64,000 nt of DNA, from the NCBI GenBank assembly GCA_950295325.1, contig OX485805.1, positions 8,432,501-8,496,500 of the forward strand. Reading direction: 5' to 3'. The DNA comes from Polytrichum commune (lineage: Eukaryota > Streptophyta > Polytrichopsida > Polytrichales > Polytrichaceae). The notes under the pieces are model-generated. The model did not search any database, was not told where the DNA came from, and worked only from the letters and a program-made list of their open reading frames with translations. Positions 1-12,660 of the stretch are shown piece after piece. How positions within the stretch are numbered: the stretch's first letter is position 1; every line of letters begins with the position of its first letter. The position numbers were made by a program, and so were the translations under genes.

Positions 1-1536
1 ACTGTAGACACTAACTTGGTGTCATCTCGATGGGAACAGAATCAACACATTCCAATGGTCTAAAGGATTCCAGCTCAGATGGTCAACCTCATGCTGCAGT
101 CATGGAGCAAGAGAACATGGGCAGCAAGGACTGAAATTCAGGAGGTCCAGCACATGTTACGGTTGTGGGACAAAAGATCCAGGACATACTTTGACAACAA
201 GCATCATCTCATGGCCAAGGCCTGCTATCCAGGAGATCAAGCACATATTACAGTTGTGGGACATGAGATCCAGGATATACTTTGTCAGCGGCCACTATAC
301 ACCAAATAAATCATCATCGCTTTGATAAGTAGGCAACGTGCCAGACAAGATAACACTCTCATTCAAGGCAATCAGTTCTGGGCAACTGGAAATCACAATA
401 ATCCAAGAACTCTATAATTTTCCAAGTCTCCCTTCCAGATATGCCAGTCCTTGATGTTGAAAGCAAATATGAACAGCCTACAGAACAAGTCAGGTGATGC
501 ACCATTCTCCAGGTACTCATTAACCCTTTCAAGAAGCAGCTGCCTAATCAGTACCCTACAAAAAATTACTCCTCCAATAGCAAACCACTTCGCAATGAAA
601 AACCATGCTTGAAATGTGCAGATGTGCAGGACAACCCAGGAGCAACTTCAGGATCCAATGATGCCAACAAATGGCTCATCACCCCAGGTAGGTACTCCTT
701 TGAAGCAGTTGCAGCACAAACCTCCCATTTACTGGTCTTTAGTATGGATAGCCAAGGAAAGGCACTTGAGGAATGCCCCATAAAAAATAAGCAACCATTT
801 GGTTGACCAATCAATACCCCAATCCCCTTGCATATCTGTCAAGATGGATAGCAAGATGGGCTGTTGTAGAGTTTGCATTTTCTGCCCCCGACCGCAGCCT
901 CATGATGGAGATGTGTAGAATACAGCACTGGAAGAGTGGCCTTCGACCTCTCTCCCTTCGATTAAAGAAATATTGGGCCCTGGTAACCCCAGCTGGTACA
1001 TGGGTCCAAAAAGACATAGCAGGATGAAACCCCCTCAACTTACACAACAGGAGAGCTAATCATATGTCTAGAACCTGCGCTTTCATGGGCTTCCTCCTCT
1101 GCTACCTGCCTTCATAGCCAAGGATGCCACCCAAGCAGATAAGTGTAATTTATCTATGTTGCTGTTATCAATCATGATTAGGTCTGTAAGAACCTGCTTG
1201 TGTCCTTGCTTTGCCCATTGTCAACTGCCTCCAAGCTTCTGTATGTTGCTAATTCCAACAGCCGGATACTGGGACACCTGTTAATTAAATATGAACATCC
1301 TAACCAGTAGATGGACGACCTACCCTTGCGTGTTTCCATATGCTCACGGCCTGTTAAGGCTCCGTGGAGCACTATTGCTGGTCAGGAAGATGGTAAAAAG
1401 AATAAGAGCACCGTTCAACTACCATATGTGTCAAAGTGCCGAACATTCAATCTGAAGTTCAGTTCTGCAATCCTCAAGCTCCCTTGAGTAGTCAAAACAA
1501 GTCACACCACTGAGACAAATTCATGTCACATAACCA
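1..1536. other. Region downstream of the U-box gene, no supportable gene
   Basis: No reading frame here shows a recognisable domain or a consistent splice chain. The part nearest position 1,536 should hold the 3' UTR of the minus-strand U-box gene. A two-copy direct repeat lies at about 140-198 and 231-289 (offset 91 bp). The open frames on both strands are short and overlap in opposite directions, so I treat them as chance. Confidence 0.5.
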
Positions 1537-4500
1537 CTACATGCAGCCCTCCAGACCTGTCACAGGTGGGGCAAGTTCCTGTTGCTTCCGCATGTGGTCA
1601 AGAAGTTGAGTGGCTTTCCTTTTTGCACGAGGAGTTCCATCGATAGCAAGTGCTTTCAGAGGTTTCTCAGCATGCAGCTTCCATGCTGTTCCTATGTGCA
1701 CAGGGTCATACATAGTCAAGGCAAGTAAAACGGCTGCAGCATTTTCCTTGTTGCGAGGAGAGCCTGAATGGATAAGATCAACAAGTGGATGAATTGCTGA
1801 AGCACTTCCTATTGCAACGCGACCATCTTGATGAGTAGCTAGAATGGCAAGGATGGCCAGGGCTTCATCCACCATACCTGTGATTAAACAGGACCCCACG
1901 TAAGCAACCCTTCAATTCAACAGATCTTGACACACAAAAGGTCCATGTCACACAGAATGACATAGATACACAGGTACACTTTGTGATTTCATCCATAGAG
2001 AATCAAAATACAATAATAAACCCCTGAAACCCACCTGCATTTGTATCTTTCAGAAGTTCCATGAGAGGAGGAACCACACCAGCCCGGACTGCACGAGCCT
2101 TGTTTCCTTGATAGATTGAAAGATTAAATAAAGCTGTCGCAGCATCCTTTTTCCCTCGTGAAGTCCCATCCTTAAGTAGATCAACAAGGGCGGGAATTGC
2201 CCCAGAATTTCCAATGGTAACTTTGTTCTCATCCACTACAGAGAGAGAGAAGAGAGTAGCTGCTGCATTCTCCCGAGCTTCCTTGCTGCCATTCTTAAGT
2301 ACTTCCACTATAGGGTTTATGGCTCCAGCCATGACAATGGCTCCCTTGTTATTATCATTGATGGACAAGTTCAGTAATGCAGTTACTGCATGTTCTTGGG
2401 TTTTCAGATCCTGTGTGGAGAGAAGGCCAACCAAGAGAGGTATGGCCCCTGCATCAGCAATACAGCTTCGATTCTCCACATTTCTCTTAGCTAATAAACG
2501 AAGCTCGCCAGCTGCTGCACGTTGAATATCTGGTTGTCCACTTTTCAGTTTTTGCAGGAGATGCTCAACAGTCGCTCTATCACCAACAGAACACTCTGGT
2601 ACTTTTACCTGTTTTGGTTTACTACCAGACTTCTTGGGGACTTCAACACCATTGTCCTGGCACCACTGAGCAATAACACTGCGCAGACTGTAGTTGGGAG
2701 TCAATCCCATATGGGGTAACAGCACACCTGTTTTTGGACAATTTCTGTGACCTGACTCGAGCCACCTTTGAATGCAGGAGCGTTCATAAGTCTGTGCAGC
2801 CAATGAAAAAAGGTCAATGCAATACACAAACTATAACAAGGAGCTCAGGACTGAAGTCTAGTGACACAAATATGGCTGAGAACTCATCAGGCTTGTACAC
2901 ATCACACGGCCATGGCTGACTAGAAATCAACAAAGACAGCAGAATGGATGTGAGCCTTCACTGACCTGTCCAGTAGCCACAATGACAGGGTCTTTCATCA
3001 AATCCAAAGAAATGGGACACTTGAAGTCATCTGGTACAACCAGAAGCTTCCCTTTTTCTGCAACTGGGCCTCCCACATCCACAGGTTGGGCTCCTCGCCT
3101 CTCAAGGCCCACACCCGCCCGGACTTCGGAGTGATGTTTTGCTCCCTTTGGAATGAAGACTCCAGCAGCAATATTCACTCTGTCAAGCTCAGGCGTTTCA
3201 TCATCGGTATCCTCAGATGGTAAGATACTTGTTAACTTTCTTAAGACTGTGAACAACTGTTGGAAGCTCAAGTCATGTTCACAGCCATCGTCATCACTGT
3301 TATCCTTCTCTAACATCATCTCCTGTAATGCTCGGTTTTCCTGTCTTATTGCCCCTGGAGTCCTGAGGTCGAGCTTCTCTGCTAATTTTTCCAGTATTTC
3401 CATAGTTTCTGGACCATCATCCTTATCATTGAGGATTGCAAGTAGGCTTGAGTGCAATTGTAAGTCATGTGAGTCGAGCCTCCCCTTCGCTCGCTTGAGT
3501 TGGCTTCGCACTAGGTCAACCTGAATTCAAATACATGCACATAAGACAGAAGGTATAAAATGTTCCAGACGTAGTTAAACTGGCTCTTATGACCCATGGA
3601 ATTTCCACCAAAACAGCACTGCCATATGGCTTGGCAGTAGTGTGCTAGCCCATTGAATTTATCAGTTCCACACGTGTGGAACTAGTTATGAAAAGCACCA
3701 CGAGCTTACCTGCTCCTTCACTTCATCAGAAGCAAAGTCTTCATAACGCAGGGCATCCAAGGTACGTTCCAGCCCTGCGTTAACCTTCTGAAATTGCTCT
3801 GCCACAGCTTGTCTCTCCAGCACCTGGAGCACATGATAAGATGACATGTAAGATGATACCCTTTGATCCAGCATACACTGCCGGCCTCAGAAAATAGAAA
3901 ATTAACCACCCAAACTAACCCATCCTTCAAATAAGTACATCTTTGCACACTCGTCAGTACCAATGCCAAAGAACCCCAATAGTACATCTTAAACCTTTCA
4001 AAATTTCACTTGGAGGAAGCCAATGATGTGATGCATGAGTCAAACAAGCCTGTCCGGTGTTAAGCACCCTAGGCACCCAGGGCAGACACTAAAGAGTCCT
4101 CCTAATTTGGATACAGTATGGATAGCAACAATTATTGAATGCAAAGACTGGTAGCTGGTCCTAAACAACCTGCAAGTCATTAACCAAAAAACTCCTTTAC
4201 TTACAGCAATGGGTAACATCTGCGCTAAGCCCCGCTCAGATTCCTGAATGCAAACTGGTTCCAGACAAGAATCTACTCTGGCGGAAACAACGGGACAATG
4301 TAAAGCTGATCCACTAGCAGTCTTACAGAAAAGACTGAAGACGCATAAATGGCTGCGTAAGGTGATGTACTGCCCCTAAGACAAGATATCATCAACACTA
4401 ATTTCAAGGAGAACCACACCTACTACCTTGAAGATTAACCATGTCAATTCCAGTAAAGGATGCACATGTACCACTAGTGATCAATGACGAAGAGTCATCA

Positions 4501-5020
4501 TACATTATGTAAGGTAATTCCAGTTACTAGGACACATCATATGCTGCTTTGGGATCCTTTCAGATTGCATGTGTCACAGGTTTGGTCATGTGGAAATACA
4601 TGAAATGCCATAGGAACTCCATGTCCACTAACACAATGGCATTATTGGAGGAGGAAGAGGAATGCGAGCTTGTGATCTGATGAAAAAGTTCATTAGCATC
4701 TCCAGACTTTCGGACAATCAGATAATGAAAAGAACACTGACCAAGTAGAGCTTGCTTCCACTATGGCACATCTGCAGCAACTTGTTCGCCGCTTGTAATG
4801 CCTCTTCCAAGTCTTGGAGGGATGTCACTGCTTGATACGAGAGCCTTGCCCTCGTTTCTCTCAACTCCTCAAACAGCGGTGCCAGCAACTTCACTCTCCT
4901 GGTAAGCGACGCGCATTCTTTCTTGTGGCTCTTGATGTAATCTCCTTTCAAGCCTATGGTATTCACCACATCTATGAGTGACTGAATGAGCTGAGACTGT
5001 GAAAGTGGGCCGTCCCCCAT
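1537..5020 (-). CDS. U-box/armadillo-repeat E3 ubiquitin ligase (PUB13/PUB14/SPL11-like)
   Basis: Plant U-box E3 ligase that recruits E2-ubiquitin and modifies substrates bound by its ARM repeats; relatives act in immunity, cell death and flowering. Coding exons in transcript order: 5020-4742, 3823-3710, 3520-2966, 2791-2035, 1877-1537; the sum is 2,046 bp, 681 aa, close to the usual 610-690 aa. Exon 1 to early exon 3 form the helical U-box N-terminal domain. The U-box spans about residues 290-365, with the [12 protein letters not shown] motif at the end of exon 3 and [10 protein letters not shown] opening exon 4, so an intron splits it at GQ|TYER. ARM repeats follow from about residue 385, with the LLVGLLS, LNLS and [10 protein letters not shown] signatures. 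The ATG at 5020 opens the UND ([10 protein letters not shown]). All donors are GT. The exact PUB orthologue is not resolved; the family call is firm. Confidence 0.95.
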
Positions 5021-6300
5021 CTTGTTGTCCCTCGCCTTCCAGACCTAAATGCACAAATTTGAACACAACCCTCTTTTTTTCCTCAGCACCCGCCTTCTAG
5101 ATCTGGTGATAGATTGCGGCTCCTGCAATAATATTGCAACTGGAATTGCGCACTCTCCATCTTTTATAGATACAACCCAAAACAATAGACCCTACACATG
5201 TGCCTTATCCACTCCATACTTGCGCGGATCTGACCATCGCCACCCCTTTTGTGGTGATGATTCCTCACTTCTGGTACACTTCCCAGTCCGAGTGGCCAAA
5301 AAGCCTCTGACGTGTTTGATAAATCTATTCAAACCCCAATACGAGTCGCCTCTAGTATAACCGTCATGCGCCCCACTGCACCAGATTCTTGGAACACATT
5401 CTTACATATTTAAACGTACAATAACCGTTGCCAGGAATGAATAGAATCGAAACGGCCCAGAACCCAGGTTCGAAGGTGGCATCAATGTCGGGTCATCGAA
5501 ACCCCAGCAACAGCAGCAGGTGCTAGATCCGGATCTACAGACCCTAATGGGCTCGCCAATCCAACTCCAGATTTGCAGGTTCACGAGAATTTGAGATGAA
5601 TATCTGTTCCAGAAAACCTTTGATTCACGCGTCTGGTAACACAAGCTCTCGTCCTAATAAAGCCTTACAAGACGAAGTGCATCCCGTTGGCATGCCATAG
5701 CCCTCCGACAACCTGAAACTCCACGCTGCGAGTCTCCTACCCAACCATTTGACCCAATAGAACGATGTCTTCCGTAAACCTGCCAGAAAACCCCAGCTCC
5801 TAAACCACCTGACAAGCTGTCCTCTCCTTTCCTCTCCTCTCCTCAAATGCCCGCAGAAGAAGAATCAACCGAGCTGCTAAAAAGACCACACCGCCTCGAA
5901 CCCCCCCGGTGCTCTCGCGCAGTCAGCACCGATGTTCACAGACAAGAACACAACCCAAGCAACCGGTCCTTCAACCCTCACTCACCAAACCAACACAAAC
6001 TCCTTGCCGTCGTGCTTCTGATAAGGCCCGCCTTCTCCTCCGAAATGACGTAGGTACACACATACCCTGTTGAAGCTGATCCCCCACCGGCTCCTCTAGC
6101 CCACCAACTCTGGAAGCCCCTCAAAAGTCAATACCGACTTCGACGGCCAACACACCCACCTCTCCACCAACCAACAACCCAGAACCAAAACCCTCTCTCT
6201 ATCCCTCTCAGGCTCCGTTGCTAAGACTGACCCACTACGTGTGAGCTCAAAAATGGTCCGTTAGGACAAGTGCAAAGGACGTCGTCAGTTGAGTGCACCG
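5021..6300 (-). promoter_or_regulatory. 5' UTR and promoter zone of the U-box gene
   Basis: Upstream of the ATG, 24 bases read as 5' UTR up to a good acceptor (TTTAG then GTCTGG on the minus strand, boundary at 5044/5045). This suggests a 5' UTR intron, common in plant PUB genes. The distal UTR exon is not pinned down; pyrimidine-rich plus-strand sequence around 5,800-6,200 would be purine-rich leader on the transcript strand. I see no clear TATA box that I would defend. The UTR intron is an inference from splice-site quality only. Confidence 0.4.
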
Positions 6301-6830
6301 TGATCCTGGATGAAAGCACCGCTATGAGTATGAATGACTCCGGCTATGGCTATGGCTATGGCTATGGCTTAGTATGAGTATGTGTAAGCTATGTCGAGTT
6401 TCATAACAGCGTTGCCATTCGGTAGTGCCTCGCTAGACCAGAGGGGTGTCAGTTGAATGCACCGCCATGATCCTGGATGAAGGCAGCTCTGTGTCTATGA
6501 TGACTTTTCTGGCTACTCACGGCTAAGGGTATGATGTCACAAGAAGAGCAAAACCTCGAAGACCTGCAAACCCAGGGAAGTGAAGATGGCATCAAAAAAG
6601 GACAACAGCAACAGTTGAATAGGCACAGTGACTCCCCCCCCCCGGATGAAAGCCGCTCTATGGCTATTGCGTTATGATGATGATGGCTCACAACAGCAAC
6701 ACTATCCAGTGCTTGAAGGCAGAACTTACGGGGAGGAGGTGATACACTCTTCTGATGCCCGATGCCAGACGCACTGTCTCCCTGACTATGATGGCTATGG
6801 CTATGGGTATCCCAACAGAGAAATCGTATC
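6281..6830. repeat. Locally repeated block with GGCTAT-rich simple repeats
   Basis: A short block reading GTCAGTTGAxTGCACCG followed by ATCCTGGATGAAxGC occurs at about 6,285 and again at about 6,448. A degenerate GGATGAAAGCCGCTCT copy lies near 6,642. Each is followed by GGCTATGGCTATG-type hexamer repeats (6,340-6,370 and 6,790-6,808). It looks like a decayed local tandem duplication. No coding signal. Confidence 0.6.
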
Positions 6831-6859
6831 CTGGAGAGCAATGAAACTTAAGTTAACTT

Positions 6860-7150
6860 AAGGAAAGGAAGGCAAGCGCTGCAGCAGCAGTGATGATGAC
6901 GACGATGGGATGGAATGGATGGGATGGGATGGGGCTAGGGTTGCGATGAAGCTTGGGTAGCCTGGGATGAGGATATGGCAAGAGAAAGAAAAGCTCGGCG
7001 TAGGGCAAGCTAAGCTTAAGCTTAAGCTACGCTAGGCATTCCATAACCAGTCATTCGTTGTTCAACTTCATCCCTCCTGCCAGCACCAAAGCCCCTCTCA
7101 TCAACTTCTTGAGCTTCAGCGCTACCGCTGCTTCCATGCCTGCCATGTGG
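6860..7150. other. Low-complexity spacer
   Basis: Contains GATGGGATGG and GCTTAAGCTTAAGCTA simple sequence. Nothing gene-like is visible. Confidence 0.5.
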
Positions 7151-7159
7151 GTTTCCAAG

Positions 7160-7579
7160 GCGGTCGCCACAGTTAAAAGGAATTGTGCGTGTACCTACTA
7201 CACTATACTCTCCCTCTCTTTCTCTACCTTTCTACTACTTCTTCCCTAGTATCAACACTGCTACTGCCCCTGTGACCAGAGCTTCTTGCCCCCACCACAT
7301 TCCATCCCCACTTCAAACTTCAAATTCTAAGGGCCGCTTCACATGGGTCCCAAGTCCACTCACGTCAACGAGTCCCAACATGGAGGCAAAGTCCCAACTT
7401 TTGAGCTTCAAAAGCCCATTACAGTATGGCTTTTATGGGATATTCATTATTTTATGCAAAAAATCTTTAGGCTTTTGTTGTGAGTTGGGTCTAGCTTTTT
7501 GCTCGATTCAACTCACAACACAAGTTCCGAGCCTCAACTCCAAAAAGTGTTGTCATGTAGGTATCCGTGTACCCACTAC

Positions 7580-7610
<31 letters not shown>

Positions 7611-9080
7611 CCTAGTATCACATCAGTATTGCCGTGTGACTAGAGCTTCTTGCCCCTACCACATTCCATCCCCACTTCAGACTTCAAATTCTAAGGGCCG
7701 GTTCACACGGCGTCCCGAGTCCCAAGTCCACTTATGTCAACGAGTCCCAACATGGAGGTAAAGTCCCAACTTTTGAGTCTCAAGACCCCATTACAGTATG
7801 GTTTGTATGGGATCTTCATTATTTTATGCTAAAAATCTCGAGGCTTTTGTTGCGAGTTGGTCTAGCTTTTTGCTTGACCCAACTCACAACACAAGTTCCG
7901 AGCATCACCTCCAAAAAGTGTTGTCATGTAGGTGTTTGTGTCATACTTGGGACTTAGGACTTGGACCCGTGTGAAGTGGTAAGTCCCAATTTTCCATGCT
8001 CTCAATAGTTGAGATTGCACATATTGACCTTGAGTGAATTGGGACTTGGGACTTGGGACCCCATGTGACCTTCTTGGTAGTGTTTTGTGGGATCATGTAT
8101 TGAGGAAGCATACTTATTCGTTAATTCCAAGATCCCCCATTTATGGGGAACACTCAGATTGTGTATCGTAACAACTTTCGATAAGCAGCTATAGCTTATC
8201 AAAGTTTTAAAATCACAACCTCTTTTTTTGGAAAGACACCATTGTCTAGATGCTCAATAGTGTTATGAGTGTTCACACATTTTGCAACGTCATTAGTTAA
8301 ATGAGTTTTGAATGCTTGCATTTTTCCCGTTCGCTATGAAATACAACTCCGATTTACGAACTCCCACTTTTGGTCGATCCGCAAACGTGGACAAAGAACT
8401 CAAGTGTGATCGCAATGAAATTTGGAGCCCAATTTTCAAGGCGGTCATCATAGCGAGAACAAATTGTAAGCGGGTCTATTTCATCTTACTACCTTCCTAC
8501 TTATGTAGTAGGTATCATAGTGCCATTGCCCTAGAGCTTCTTGCCCACCACATTCCATCCCAATTCAAATTCTAAGCATCCATGGCACATACCTAAAGTG
8601 TTCGCATGTTTTCCTACATCATAAAGATAGGCATGTCATAAATGGTAATTTTTTTCATGTTTGCTATGAAATACCTGCAACTATGATGCTTGAACTCTAA
8701 ATTTTGGTTGATTCGCGAATGTGAATGTGAATGGAGAAGCCATGTGCAATTGCGAAGAAGTATGGAGCCCGGTTTTAAGGTAACCGCCACAATGAGAATG
8801 AATCGTGCGTGGACCTACTCCACATTACTACCACATTACTTATCTAGTATCATATTGGCACTACCCTAGAGCTTCTTGGCCCACCACATTCCATCCCAAT
8901 TCAAATTCTAAGCATCCACGGCAAATGCTCAAAGTGTTCACAATGTTCTATGCATCACAAGGTAGACAGGTTTTGAATGTTACTTGTCATTATTTCTTGC
9001 AAAACATAGCTACAATTCTCAAACTCTAAACTATGTTTGATCTACAAATGCGAATGGAGAAGTCAAGGGCAATCATGGAA
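7160..9080. repeat. Degenerate tandem array with a recent ~371-bp duplication
   Basis: A core reading CCTAGAGCTTCTTGCCC then ACCACATTCCATCCC recurs four times (about 7,280, 7,645, 8,530 and 8,868). Each core is preceded by a diverged GCGGT..CC.CA..GAGAA and TGCGTG.ACCTACT block. The first two copies are near-identical over 7,188-7,560 and 7,561-7,931 (offset about 371 bp), including a CT-rich microsatellite at 7,581-7,609. The older copies at 8,310-9,080 have a period near 340 bp. The recent duplication breaks inside an MITE-like sequence, listed separately. No protein-coding signal. Confidence 0.8.
7695..7979. mobile_element. PIF/Harbinger-like MITE, second subfamily (~285 bp)
   Basis: Left end GGGCCGGTTCACACGG; right end, read inverted, CCACTTCACACGGG. 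TAA directly flanks both sides (7692-7694 and 7980-7982). The ends match the GGGCCACTTCACAC ends of the larger MITE family in this window, though the right end lacks its last three bases. The interior is unrelated and rich in GTCCCAAGTCC-type motifs present in inverted copies near both ends. A partial left-end copy starts at 7331, inside the upstream duplicated unit. Confidence 0.6.
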
Positions 9081-10355
9081 AAATTCGAAGCCCGCCCTAA
9101 ATTGATATGAACTTTCAAAGGTGATGGTTAGGGAGACATAATTTGGTCACCCCCCCCCCCCAAGTATGTTGACTATTGACTTTGTCATGGTTGATAAAGA
9201 TGATAACATAGTGTTTCTATGTCCATTTTTAGACCCACACCTTAACCATACACTACTCAAGTACAAGTGTTGGTTAATGATGAGTAATTGGACAAGGCAT
9301 GCTTACCTTTAAATTTAGTTGGGTAGCTTAAATTTGGTTTCCATAAACTTCAAATTGTTTGGACAACACTTGAAGTTTTGGGTCTATCAAGAAATAAGGT
9401 TTTTTTCAATTTGAATTGCTTTAGGGTGTCACCATCATGATAATAAATCAAGTATCTTAAGTAGTGTGAGTGTCCAGTTTGTAGTGGTGATTTAGGCCAT
9501 GGAGATAGATAGATTGGAACCATTAAATCTCATTGTACAGTACTTAATCTTTAGTCATTTCTTGGAATATTAACCTTATTAAAATAACTTTACACTTGAC
9601 AAGATTCATTGATTGAAGGAATAAGTTAAAAAATCTAAGTAATCCAATGTATTGTAAAACTACAAAAGTCTATTATTATAGTATCAATTTTAACATGTGA
9701 TTATACATTTTTAATATATATAGATAGATAGATAGATAGATAGATGAGCAACTATATAGCTTTAAGATGCAAATTTATAGAAAGATACCTTGCTATAAAT
9801 TCGTGGTTATTTCCTATTGTTTTATGCAATCAAAACCTTACACATGGTTTTTTTTAGCATGTCAAGATATTCAAGTTAGCTTTCAAGTGCATGATATAAT
9901 CTTTGATTGTTCCTATAATAACTTATCATCAAGTGTAAACAACATGTGAACATTGGTTCAAATTTCAAAACACCCTTTGACCTTTACAACATTCCATAAA
10001 ATTCTAGAATGCCTAGTGATGGTGGTGGCATTGCTTTAGTTAAGTCACACCATTCGAGTTTATGCGAGTACTATACTTGCCTCACACCTACTATGTAGTA
10101 TCGTTGCCCTTCCTCGATCTAGGACCCTACCTTCGAATTTGGGCTAATTTGAGGACTTTGAAAGTTGACCCTAAAATCGTCACCGGTATTATTGTGATCA
10201 TAGTAAGCATTAGATCTCACATTTGGGTCTAGTACGACGCATCAAATCATTAGCCCGGAATCCGAACTGATGTAAATGTGACCTAATGATAAGCCTCGGG
10301 AGTCAGGCGTGTTTGACCATCCTCTAATCTCCCACTAAATAACTACTTAATGCCT
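9081..10355. other. AT-rich spacer with GATA microsatellite
   Basis: Holds a (GATA)n run at about 9,720-9,746 and a poly-C run at 9,151-9,161. No gene, no clear element boundaries. Confidence 0.5.
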
Positions 10356-10358
10356 CAA

Positions 10359-10600
10359 GGTAGGCGGGTCTTAAATGGTCACTTTTCCCACGTAGCCCAC
10401 TTCTCCAAGGATTTGAAACACGTGATTATTAGTACGAGATGGCGACCAAATTCAAATTGAGACATAGCCACTTTCCTCATAAACTTTTGGAGCTTGTATG
10501 AAGGTCTTGCTCGTTTTCAAAACGAAAAGATGGACCCGTGCTCGTAAGATGGCCGTATAGGTCTTCCCAATTATGTTGAATACTGAACCTGGGATGATTA
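10359..10600 (-). mobile_element. Dispersed repeat family D, inverted copy
   Basis: Begins GGTAGGCGGGTCTTAA and continues with AGCCCACTTCTCC, ATAGCC, and CATAAACTTTTGGAGCTTGTATGA. These are the reverse complements of the motifs in the plus-oriented copies at 30.8, 32.8 and 41.9 kb. The far end is diverged and its limit is approximate. Confidence 0.55.
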
Positions 10601-10689
10601 TCAAAAGCTGACCAACTCAAACAAATCGTATTAGTATGTAGAATGTATGTTGTCTTTTGTAACTGATTTGATCTTCAAATCGGATTCAA

Positions 10690-12660
10690 ATACTTCATGT
10701 TAAGTCTAGGAGAGAGAGAGAGAGAGAGAGAGAGTTGAGCATTTCTTGAGTAGATCTATGCTTACATTCAAGCATAGTTCTTTTTTAATACATCCTCTTG
10801 TTTAGAGGCCAAACCATTCTTCCACATATCTATGTACCTTTCAAAACTCGGGAGGGTGGACGGGACCATCCCTCCTGCCCATATCATTGCATAGTTGTTA
10901 CTATACTCTAATGAACGTCTCATCTTGGTATGTATCTAATAGAATTAAACCTTTGAGTATCAAACTATTAAGGTTGAAATATTTGCACCCTTACATAATA
11001 TGTTGCGTTCCATATTTGATATGTGCATTGTCAAACTCAAAAAGGCATCCTAAGACACTTCCCTTATAGATTTCAAGGTTCAATTGCTATTCAAAATTGT
11101 CATGTGTTCCACATTACTTTGTGGAATATCTATACATTATACACACACTATTCTTGAAAGAAGATGGTATATAAAACCTAAGAGAGCCGTCAAAGTTGTG
11201 AAGGGTCTGCCTCACACGTGCCCATGCCACCAACCAAATCCAAAAAGAGGGTTGGTAACGTGCATGAGGTGAATAACAACAAAACCCAATTGTTATCTAT
11301 GTCACATAAACAATTACGACATAATCATATATTTTGTATCAATGCCTACCCAATACTAGCATTGAGTATCCTACATGTTCCTTAGCCATTTGAAATTCGA
11401 GTGTCCGAAACTTGAGGTAGTTTACGTGCACTTCCCACAAGCCCACACACTTCACACTAATCCCCGAAGTTACTTCGGATAAACTGCCACTGCGGCTCAA
11501 CCTTGGAAGGGAGGCTCTCATGTCTCCTTCCTTTTAATATAGGAATAGGTAAACATCCTCGTCCATAGATGCATATTGTTGGATCTGTGGTGGATATTTT
11601 CTAGATAAACCTTTTCAAACCCTAAAGTAAATGATCCTTTGAGGTTATGTTTTAAAAGTTGTGCTAGTCATATATGTGGGGGGAGAGAGAGAGAGAGCTG
11701 GGCATTTCTTGAGTGAAGCTATGCTTACTTTCAAGCATATTTCTTTCTACAACATCCTCTTTGTCAAGAGGCCATTCCATTCTTTCATATATCTATGTAT
11801 CCATCAAAACTTGGGAGGGTGGGTGGGATTTTCCCTCCTTGTTAGTACATTGCACATTTTAACCTTTACACTTTGGAGCATTTTGAAAATACTTTCACTA
11901 TGTATAACCTTGGAGTATTCACACCACTACGGTTTGCAAGTGTATATCCTTTCCAAACCAATATGTAACTTAAGTCCAACATATGCAAAATCAAGTTTAA
12001 CATGACTACCTAAGAGCCTTTCAAAGTCATTAACAAGGTAGCATTGTAAAACATGCCTTCTAACTTGTGGAATGTTTACTTCCTCTATACACACTATTTC
12101 GTAATAAGATGGTATACAAAACCTAATAAGGCCGTCAATCTTGTGAAGGGTCTGCCTCACCTGTGCCCATGCCACCAACCAAATCCACGGAGAGGGTTAG
12201 TAACGTACATGAGGTGAATAACAGCAGAACCCAATTGTTATCTATGTCACACAAATACATGAGGCATAATCATACATTTTGTATCCCGAAATACTCACTA
12301 TCCTCAATGAGTATTCTACATGTTCTTTGGCCATTTGAGAATCCACAGCTTGTAGTAAGTCACTTTCACTTTCAACAAGCTCCCACCTTGTTTACCCTAA
12401 TCACAAAAATTACCTAAGGTAAATTGCTTCCACGGTTTACTCTTGGAAAGGAAGTACTCAAGTGGGCTTCCTCTTAATATACGATTAGGTAATTGTTTAG
12501 GACCGTAGATTCGCACCATCAGATCTATGGTCGTTCATCCTTAGTTGGCCATTGCCTAGTACCAAGGTAAAACCTTTTAAGGTAAAAATTTATTGTGTGG
12601 TGTCGGTTGGTTCAAATCAGACCTAGAGCTAGAGAGAGAGAGAGAGAGAGAGAGATGGTT
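10690..12660. repeat. Tandem direct repeat of ~945 bp, each unit opened by (AG)n
   Basis: Unit 1 (about 10,708-11,570) and unit 2 (about 11,681-12,500) share long diverged stretches, for example TTGAGCATTTCTTGAG, GTGAAGGGTCTGCCTCAC (11,198 and 12,143; offset 945) and ACCCAATTGTTATCTATGTC. (AG)n runs open both units, and a third run sits at 12,625-12,655 after a flank that resembles the flank of the first. This suggests a third, truncated unit. I found no long-terminal-repeat ends, primer site or coding remnant, so I do not call it an LTR element. Confidence 0.7.

Noticed and set aside
10690-12660. LTR retrotransposon with two LTRs
   Set aside because: The two repeats are adjacent with no internal coding region, primer-binding site or polypurine tract.
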